From: Bacteroides sp.
GTDB taxonomy: Bacteria > Bacteroidota > Bacteroidia > Bacteroidales > Bacteroidaceae
Reading direction: 5' to 3'
NCBI GenBank assembly: GCA_019414665.1
Contig: DXLO01000060.1
Coordinates: 1 to 8,513, forward strand
Length of the DNA: 8,513 nt
The position numbers were made by a program, and so were the translations under genes. This document shows, piece after piece, positions 1-4,720 of the stretch (positions within the stretch are counted from its first letter, which is position 1; each line of letters opens with the position of its first letter). A model generated the notes under the pieces. The model worked only from the letters and a program-made list of their open reading frames with translations, was not told where the DNA came from and did no database searches.

Positions 1-1
1 T

Positions 2-829
2 AATATATTAGCCCAAATAGAGGTCGATATTTCGGAAATCGACCTCTACGGCTATGATATTATCGAAACCTCTCTTTCAATGGTGCATAAGCTGCAAACG
101 GTTCTTGATGAATTGAGGGTAAAAATACAAACCTATATATTTCCAACCAAAGAGGATGAAATCTTATTTTTCAAGACAAAGAAACCGGAATTACTTGGTC
201 GGTTGCTATTCTTCTATAAGATATATAAGATTGAAACACAATGTCCTAATGGTAGTGATGAAGTGATTAGAAATTATATCAATCGGGAACTGGATAATCT
301 GACCTATTTTTTCAATCGTAATTTAGACTTTTATCAATATTACCGTTCACACTCCACTGTGTATGATGAATATTATTTTGTTCGTGGAAAAGCAGATTTG
401 CGGTTATGTACCGATAGCGCACAATTCGATAAAGACCCTAATTTCTCAACCGGATATGACTATAAAGTGGCAAAGATTATCGCCAATGAAATGCTGCGCA
501 TTTATTTGAATAAGCGATTGGTAAAACTGGTAACGAATAATCAGATAGAAGATAACCTACAAAGATGCTTCAAATACCCGTTCCGCTTCACAGGCAAAAA
601 GTCATATCTTATCGAACTGGGATATTCTCTTGTATCTTCGGGCGACATAAACAATGGCAACGTGGAAATAAAAGAAATGATGAATTTCCTTAGCACGATA
701 TTCCACATTGATTTAGGGGATTATTACGCTTCATATATAGCCATGAAAGAGAGAAAAGACCGGACGGCATATCTTCATCATCTGATAGATAATCTTGTTA
801 AGCGGATGAATGAGGATGATATGAAATAA
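2..829 (+). CDS. rteC: RteC family transcriptional regulator, 5' end outside the window
   Basis: The C-terminal half matches what I know of RteC: a run around FTGKKSYLIELGYSLVSSG, then NNGNVEIKEMMNF, then the FHIDLGDYY motif and a basic tail. In CTnDOT, RteC is a cytoplasmic DNA-binding protein made after RteA/RteB activation by tetracycline. It activates the excision operon promoter, and its C-terminal domain is predicted to be a winged helix. An internal ATG lies at 80, but the frame is open without a stop back to base 2, giving 26 further residues (NILAQIEVDISEIDLYG and so on) of similar character. The true start is therefore almost certainly to the left of the window, and this entry is 5'-partial (276 codons including the stop). 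The gene is AT-rich and is followed by a strong terminator, so it is transcribed apart from the next operon. The family call is fairly sure; its tetracycline control here is inferred. Confidence 0.85.
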   Translation, partial: NILAQIEVDISEIDLYGYDIIETSLSMVHKLQTVLDELRVKIQTYIFPTKEDEILFFKTKKPELLGRLLFFYKIYKIETQCPNGSDEVIRNYINRELDNLTYFFNRNLDFYQYYRSHSTVYDEYYFVRGKADLRLCTDSAQFDKDPNFSTGYDYKVAKIIANEMLRIYLNKRLVKLVTNNQIEDNLQRCFKYPFRFTGKKSYLIELGYSLVSSGDINNGNVEIKEMMNFLSTIFHIDLGDYYASYIAMKERKDRTAYLHHLIDNLVKRMNEDDMK

Positions 830-851
830 TCTCCAGTATTCCAGTATGTAA

Positions 852-889
852 GAAGTACCATGTTCTCCCCAACATGGTACTTTCTTTTT
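852..889 (+). terminator. Rho-independent terminator after rteC
   Basis: AAGTACCATGTT (853-864) and AACATGGTACTT (871-882) form a perfect 12-bp stem around the loop CTCCCC, followed by TCTTTTT. It begins 23 bases after the rteC stop codon. It should separate rteC from the downstream operon. Confidence 0.9.
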
Positions 890-917
890 ATGGTGAAATC
901 TACTTTGAAAAATGACA

Positions 918-952
918 TTTTGGGGAACTTTTACGCCAATATTCCCCTAAAA
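918..952. repeat. Inverted repeat in the rteC-HTH intergenic region
   Basis: TTTTGGGGAA (918-927) is mirrored by TTCCCCTAAAA (942-952) with one unpaired T, separated by 14 bases. It lies about 70-100 bases upstream of the candidate promoter of the HTH/primase operon. Its position would suit an activator operator. In CTnDOT, RteC binds inverted half-sites upstream of the excision promoter, so RteC is the obvious candidate ligand, but that assignment is inference. Confidence 0.5.
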
Positions 953-970
953 ATAGCTTGAAAAAAAGTA

Positions 971-1024
971 ATACCATGATAGATATAACCATGACTTTTA
1001 GGTTATTTCTTCTCCCGAACTTTG
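971..1024 (+). promoter_or_regulatory. Candidate promoter and operator of the HTH-primase-HTH operon
   Basis: GAACTTTG at 1017-1024 matches the Bacteroidetes -7 consensus TAnnTTTG except for its first base, and TTTT at 996-999 is a weak -33 candidate. ATAACC (985-990) and GGTTAT (1001-1006) form an inverted repeat with a 10-base spacer that covers the -33 region. ATACCATGA (971-979) and ATAACCATGA (985-994) are imperfect direct repeats. The likely transcription start, near 1031, would leave a leader of about 17 bases before the ATG at 1048. The repeats suggest regulation by a DNA-binding protein, most likely RteC or the HTH proteins themselves. Confidence 0.55.
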
Positions 1025-1047
1025 CGGCAAATCAATAAGTTAGCAAT

Positions 1048-1407
1048 ATGGAGATTATAACATTTGAGTCAAAAGCCTATAAGGAACTTGACAACAAGAT
1101 TACCGCCATAGCAGACTACATTTTCAATCACTTGGACGAAAACAAGACTGATGAAGATGAAATTTGGGTGGATAGTTACGAAGTCTGCACGTTCCTGAAA
1201 ATCAGTGACCGTACTTTACAACGCCTACGGGCGGCAGGAATGATTTCTTACTCCGACATCAAGGGGCATTACTTCTACAAGATTAAGGAAGTAAAGCGAA
1301 TGTTGGAAGAACGCCTGATTAAGCGTGATAAGGAGTGTATAAATGAACTGATAACCAATCATCAGAAATATGTTAAGGAAAGAAGAAATTCTAAGCAGAA
1401 CAAATAA
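1048..1407 (+). CDS. Small helix-turn-helix protein, excisionase-like (Xis2c/Xis2d type)
   Basis: This 119-aa basic protein has a MerR/excisionase-type winged HTH at about residues 42-90. Visible landmarks are a helix ending in CTFLKIS, the recognition stretch RTLQRLRAAG, and the wing GHYFYKI followed by a C-terminal helix. An acidic helical segment precedes it, and a Lys/Arg-rich tail follows. Proteins of this kind in Bacteroides conjugative transposons act as recombination directionality factors or regulators, binding att-site arms to favour excision. The first gene of the presumed RteC-controlled operon here is in the place where CTnDOT has xis2c. It overlaps the next gene by 38 bases, so the two are co-transcribed and probably translationally coupled. 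A paralogue lies at 3428-3706. The fold is clear; an excision role is inferred from family and position. Confidence 0.8.
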   Translation: MEIITFESKAYKELDNKITAIADYIFNHLDENKTDEDEIWVDSYEVCTFLKISDRTLQRLRAAGMISYSDIKGHYFYKIKEVKRMLEERLIKRDKECINELITNHQKYVKERRNSKQNK

Positions 1408-3415
1408 CGGTCTGCTTGTTTTCAAACATTACTTACCCGGTGACTGGCGTATTGGCAGGCACTTTCTTAATCCTCTTTATCAGGATAAGAAAGCATCCTG
1501 TAATATCTACTTCGACCGCCATAGCGGTATGTACAAGATGAAAGACTTCGGTAACGACAATTATAGCGGCGATTGTTTTTTCTTCGTGGGGCAGTTAAAG
1601 GGGCTGGACTGTAATCGGGCGGCTGACTTCGTGGAGATACTGGAAATCATCGACCGGGATTTGGGCTTAGGGCTGGCTTCCGGCACTCCGGTTTCCATAT
1701 CCCCGGCAACCGTCTGCCGGGGAGTGCCGGACAAAACCGAAGAAACACCCGAAAAGCCCGTCAAGTCCTACCAGTTTCGGGAACAGAAGTTTCCGCTTGC
1801 CGAACTGGTATATTGGCAACAGTACGGCATCACGCCCGAACTGCTGGAACGTTACAAGGTCTGTTCGCTCCGGGAGTACAACAGTGAAACGGCAGAGGGC
1901 AAACCGTACACCTACACTTCATCGGTGGCAGAACCCATGTACGGCTACAAGGGCAAACAGCACATCAAGCTGTACCGCCCGTTCTCCACGCCCCGCTTCC
2001 TCTACGGCGGCAGCTTCGGCGAGAACTACTGTTTCGGGCTGGAACAACTGCCAGCCAAAGGCGACACGCTATTCATCACGGGCGGCGAGAAAGACGTGCT
2101 TTCGCTGGCGGCGCACGGTTTTCACGCTATCTGCTTCAACAGCGAAACGGTGACTATCCCGCCCACGCTGGTCTATCGGCTGACGTTCCGCTTCAAGCAC
2201 ATCGTCCTGCTCTTTGACATGGACAAGACGGGCAGGGAAAGTTCATGCAAGCAGGAAAAACTGTTGGAAGAATTTGGCGTGAAACGCCTGCTGCTGCCGC
2301 TTCCGGGAACGAAAGAGGAAAAGGACATATCCGACTACTTCAAAGCCGGGAACACCCGTGAAGATTTCCTGAAACTGTTTATCGAATTTTTAGACAACCT
2401 GTATAGCGACACATTGATTATGCTAAAATCATGCGAGATAGATTTCAACAACCCGCCCGCCAAAGCGCAAGAGATTATTTCGGCGGGTGACGTTCCGCTG
2501 GGGACACAAGGCAACCTGTTCGGCATCACCGGGGGCGAGGGAACGGGAAAGAGCAATTATGTAGCCGCAATCGTGGCGGGCTGCATCTGCCCGGCTGGTG
2601 CGGAAGTAGATACGCTGGGCATACAGATAACCGCCAACGGCAGGCACAAGGCGGTCTTGCTTTATGACACCGAACAGTCGGAGGTGCAACTGTTCAAGAA
2701 TGTAAGCAACCTGCTGGCACGAGCCAAACAGCCGGACAAACCCGATGAACTGAAAGCATTCTGTCTGACGGGTATGTCACGCAAAGAACGCCTGAACGCC
2801 ATTGTGCAGAGCATGGATAAGTTCTATTACCAGTATGGCGGCATCCAGTTGGTCGTCATTGACGGCATCGCAGACCTTGTTAAGAGTACCAACGATGAAG
2901 CGGAAAGTGTGGCGGTGATAGATGAACTTTATCGGTTGGCTGGCATCTATAACACGTGTATTTTATGTGTATTACACTTCGTCCCTAACGGCTTGAAGCT
3001 ACGGGGGCATTTGGGTAGTGAGTTACAGCGCAAGGCGGCTACAATCTTGTCCATTGAAAAAGACGAAGAACCTACCCAATCAGTGGTGAAAGCACTGAAA
3101 GTGCGTGACGGTAGCCCGCTGGACGTTCCTCTGATGCTCTTTGCTTGGGACAAAAAAGCCGGGATGCACGTTTACAAGGGTGAGAAGCCACGAGAGGAAA
3201 AGGAGAAGCGCAAGGAAAGGGAACTGGTAGGCGTTGCCCGTGACATATTCGGGCGACAAACACATATCACCTATATAGACCTTTGCGAACAGTTACAGCA
3301 GTTTTTGGATGTTAAGGAGCGCACCGCAAAGAGTTATATACGCTTTATGCGTGAAAGGGAGATTATCGTTAAAGACCCGGTGAACCAAAGCTATTTTATG
3401 ATAGGTCTTATTTAA
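1370..3415 (+). CDS. Primase-helicase fusion: Toprim domain plus RecA-like (AAA_25/RepA-type) ATPase
   Basis: This 681-aa protein is built like a phage or plasmid primase-helicase. Residues 1-95 resemble a CHC2-type primase N-terminus (NPLY...KASCNIYFD...YKMKDFG) but lack a cysteine/histidine zinc cluster. Residues about 230-330 form a Toprim domain, with the acidic residue in GGEKD (E240) and the DMD pair (D283, D285). From about 360 a RecA-like ATPase follows, with Walker A GGEGTGKS (388-395) and Walker B LVVIDG (D498). Residues about 610-681 form a charged linker and a probable winged helix (RTAKSYIRFMRERE). It is cytoplasmic and likely primes or unwinds the transferred or excised single strand of the element. 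The start at 1370 overlaps the previous gene by 38 bases but gives the N-terminus MLRKEEILSRTNNGL, which fits this family. The centre of the gene is richer in GC than both flanking HTH genes. Domains are confident; the role in element replication is inferred. Confidence 0.85.
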   Translation: MLRKEEILSRTNNGLLVFKHYLPGDWRIGRHFLNPLYQDKKASCNIYFDRHSGMYKMKDFGNDNYSGDCFFFVGQLKGLDCNRAADFVEILEIIDRDLGLGLASGTPVSISPATVCRGVPDKTEETPEKPVKSYQFREQKFPLAELVYWQQYGITPELLERYKVCSLREYNSETAEGKPYTYTSSVAEPMYGYKGKQHIKLYRPFSTPRFLYGGSFGENYCFGLEQLPAKGDTLFITGGEKDVLSLAAHGFHAICFNSETVTIPPTLVYRLTFRFKHIVLLFDMDKTGRESSCKQEKLLEEFGVKRLLLPLPGTKEEKDISDYFKAGNTREDFLKLFIEFLDNLYSDTLIMLKSCEIDFNNPPAKAQEIISAGDVPLGTQGNLFGITGGEGTGKSNYVAAIVAGCICPAGAEVDTLGIQITANGRHKAVLLYDTEQSEVQLFKNVSNLLARAKQPDKPDELKAFCLTGMSRKERLNAIVQSMDKFYYQYGGIQLVVIDGIADLVKSTNDEAESVAVIDELYRLAGIYNTCILCVLHFVPNGLKLRGHLGSELQRKAATILSIEKDEEPTQSVVKALKVRDGSPLDVPLMLFAWDKKAGMHVYKGEKPREEKEKRKERELVGVARDIFGRQTHITYIDLCEQLQQFLDVKERTAKSYIRFMREREIIVKDPVNQSYFMIGLI

Positions 3416-3427
3416 TCCGGCAGCCTT

Positions 3428-3706
3428 ATGTATATAGATAAAGAAAATTTCGTGGCTTGGATGGAGCGTATCATGGATAGGCTCGATATGCAGGACAAAA
3501 AGATAGACCGTCTGTTAAGCGGTCACAATTACCTGAACGGCGAAAAACTCCTTGATAATCAGGATTTGTGCTTTATGCTGAAAGTGAGTACCAAAACCTT
3601 GCAACGTTACCGGAAGAAAGGAATACTGCCTTACTTGACGTTAGACGGAAAATATTTCTACCGTGCAAGCGACATACACAAGTTAATCCGTGAACGTACG
3701 GATTGA
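3428..3706 (+). CDS. Second small helix-turn-helix protein, excisionase-like
   Basis: This 92-aa protein has an N-terminal helical, charged segment (residues 5-30; WMERIMDRLDMQDKKIDRLL) that could form a short coiled coil. A winged HTH follows at about 43-90, with DLCFMLKVS, recognition stretch KTLQRYRKKG and wing GKYFYRA. By hand alignment about 18 of 48 HTH residues match the protein at 1048-1407, including the TLQR and YFY blocks, so the two are paralogues. The ATG is 12 bases after the primase-helicase stop, which makes it the last gene of the operon, and a terminator begins 31 bases after its stop. It may act with the first HTH protein on the att sites, as Xis2c and Xis2d do in CTnDOT, or as a regulator. 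The fold is clear, the role inferred. Confidence 0.8.
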   Translation: MYIDKENFVAWMERIMDRLDMQDKKIDRLLSGHNYLNGEKLLDNQDLCFMLKVSTKTLQRYRKKGILPYLTLDGKYFYRASDIHKLIRERTD

Positions 3707-3737
3707 GTGATAATCAATATCATATATTTTCTTCTTT

Positions 3738-3772
3738 AAATCCTGTCTTGTTATGATAATAAGGCAGGATTT
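3738..3772 (+). terminator. Terminator of the HTH-primase-HTH operon
   Basis: AAATCCTGTCTT (3738-3749) pairs with AAGGCAGGATTT (3761-3772) over 12 positions with one G-T wobble, around an 11-base loop. It is followed by the T-rich CTATTATTT. It lies 31 bases after the last HTH stop codon and is symmetric enough to weaken transcription from the other side too. Confidence 0.75.
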
Positions 3773-3786
3773 CTATTATTTATAAG

Positions 3787-3837
3787 GTTATTCCGGTGAT
3801 TTTCGCTACTTTTGCAAAAGTAACTTAAGAGAATAAC
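3787..3837 (+). promoter_or_regulatory. Promoter-like site inside a perfect 16-bp palindrome with flanking inverted arms
   Basis: TACTTTTG at 3807-3814 is a perfect match to the Bacteroidetes -7 consensus TAnnTTTG. It is the left half of the perfect palindrome TACTTTTGCAAAAGTA (3807-3822). GTTATTC (3787-3793) and GAATAAC (3831-3837) form a second inverted repeat around it, with almost the same centre. AGGTTATT at 3785-3792 also occurs in the first operon's promoter region (1000-1007). No good -33 box is visible. Transcription would start near 3821 and enter the structured region before the RibD_C gene. An operator or a recombinase site are both possible readings. Confidence 0.5.
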
Positions 3838-4105
3838 GGCGGTTGAACAGTTTCGGCTGTGATTTCGTCTTTATATAATATACATAAGCGTTCCGCTGAA
3901 CGTCCTGATACGAAAACTGGCAAATTTTCAAATTGAGGGGATATTCAGTGCAGGATACGTTATGCAATCGCATAGCGTGGTCTTGCCTGTTTCCTCAAAA
4001 GGTATTGCCAGTACCACGTATCGAAGCAGCGTAAGAACCACGCTACTTTTTTAGGTACTGGCGGACAGTTAAGAATGAATTACAAACTGTTTAATACCTG
4101 ATTGG
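3823..4105 (+). promoter_or_regulatory. Structured non-coding leader or small RNA before the RibD_C gene
   Basis: I find no plausible protein gene in these 283 bases, but they fold well on paper. A hairpin at 3956-3979 has 10 pairs (two of them G-T) and the loop AATC. GCCAGTACC (4007-4015) pairs with GGTACTGGC (4054-4062) and encloses AGCGT/ACGCT (4028-4032/4040-4044). TAGCGTGGT (3973-3981) can instead pair with ACCACGCTA (4037-4045), followed by CTTTTTT, a terminator-like arrangement that would break the first hairpin. GATACGT (3954-3960) and ACGTATC (4016-4022) are a further alternative. ACAGTT/AACTGT (4065-4070/4085-4090) form a small stem. A minimal ORF at 4075-4101 (MNYKLFNT) ends four bases before the next gene's ATG. 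This could be an attenuating leader or a separate sRNA. Confidence 0.45.
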
Positions 4106-4624
4106 ATGAAACAAATTAAAGCGCATATCGCCGTATCTCTTGACGGACATACAGCAACTTTAGACAAAGAACTGGACTGGTTACCCAATGAAGTAAAAGC
4201 TATCATCGGCAAATACTATTTGGATGCAGATTGCCTGCTTATGGGGGCGAACACCTACAACTACATCTTTGAACACTGGGGTGGGTGGCCGCACAAAAGC
4301 AAACGGTCTTTTGTGGTGTCACACTACGATTCCAACGTGACGCCGGACTGCGGCGTGAAGTTCCTGACCGAAGAACCGCTGCAAAGGGTCTATGAACTGA
4401 AACAGAAAACCGACATACTGGTAGTTGGCGGCGGCAAGCTGCTTACTTCATTGATTAAAGCCGGATTGCTGGACAGCCTGACTATCTACACCGTCCCGGT
4501 CATGGCGGGCAAAGGCATCGGCTTTATCGGGGAAACATTCGGCTCGCTGTGGAAGCTCTCGGAAAGCAGGGTGCTGGATAACGGGGTGGTCTGTTCGACC
4601 TACCTGTTTGGCGGGAGCGTATAA
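4106..4624 (+). CDS. RibD C-terminal-domain (dihydrofolate reductase-like) protein
   Basis: This 172-aa protein has the length and motifs of the stand-alone RibD_C/YwjB-type family: an N-terminal strand then AVSLDGHTA (residues 9-17), a mid-protein LLMGANTYNYI segment typical of the nucleotide-binding fold, LVVGGGKLLTSLIKAGLLD (the GGG loop contacting NADPH phosphates), and a TIYTVPVMAGKGIG strand. Members are cytoplasmic NADPH-dependent reductases related to dihydrofolate reductase and to the riboflavin enzyme RibD, but most stand-alone members have no known substrate. It is not a clear type of trimethoprim-resistance DfrA enzyme, so resistance should not be assumed. It stands alone on the plus strand, after a long structured leader, and converges with topB. 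Its GC content is higher than the preceding intergenic region. It is probably accessory cargo of the element. Confidence 0.8.
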   Translation: MKQIKAHIAVSLDGHTATLDKELDWLPNEVKAIIGKYYLDADCLLMGANTYNYIFEHWGGWPHKSKRSFVVSHYDSNVTPDCGVKFLTEEPLQRVYELKQKTDILVVGGGKLLTSLIKAGLLDSLTIYTVPVMAGKGIGFIGETFGSLWKLSESRVLDNGVVCSTYLFGGSV

Positions 4625-4652
4625 AAAATGCGCCCGGTTCCCGCCGGGCGCA
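4623..4652 (-). terminator. Terminator of the minus-strand topB operon
   Basis: TGCGCCCGG (4629-4637) and CCGGGCGCA (4644-4652) form a perfect 9-bp, very GC-rich stem with a 6-base loop. On the minus strand it is followed by TTTTTT (4628-4623). It lies about 70 bases beyond the topB stop codon and overlaps the last codon of the converging RibD_C gene. There is no T tract on the plus-strand side, so it acts mainly on leftward transcription. Confidence 0.8.
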
Positions 4653-4673
4653 ACCACTAAAATTTCAATTATT
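4649..4673 (+). repeat. 25-bp inverted repeat, copy 1 (beyond the 3' end of topB)
   Basis: This sequence, with the core AACCACTAAAATT then CAATTATT, recurs in opposite orientation at 8316-8340 with 23 of 25 matching bases. Copy 2 is the untranslated leader of the first gene of the topB operon, so the pair brackets the whole 3.7-kb operon. Both copies follow a hairpin when read towards CAATTATT. Confidence 0.75.
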
Positions 4674-4720
4674 ATAAGTTGCAAAACCTATCACAATGAA
4701 ATTTCAGTGGCAAAGATAGG
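4654..4720 (-). repeat. Overlapping inverted repeats in the topB 3' untranslated region
   Basis: CCACTAAAATTTCA (4654-4667) and TGAAATTTCAGTGG (4697-4710) are inverted copies matching at 13 of 14 positions with a 29-base spacer. CCTATC (4687-4692) and GATAGG (4715-4720) form a second, overlapping pair, the latter directly adjoining the topB stop codon. They could fold at the 3' end of the topB message ahead of the terminator, but the two pairings compete. Confidence 0.45.

Noticed and set aside
80..829. The ATG at 80 as the true start of rteC
   Set aside because: The frame is open and protein-like back to base 2, so the internal Met is not convincing as the start.
4075..4101. An 8-codon leader peptide gene (MNYKLFNT) before the RibD_C gene
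   Set aside because: There is no independent support beyond position, so it is mentioned only as part of the leader entry.
3823..4105. A riboswitch of a known folate or cofactor class
   Set aside because: The conserved core sequences that I know for tetrahydrofolate, FMN or cobalamin riboswitches are not present.
4106..4624. Trimethoprim-resistance dfr gene
   Set aside because: The motifs are those of the RibD_C branch rather than DfrA/FolA, so a resistance label is not supported.
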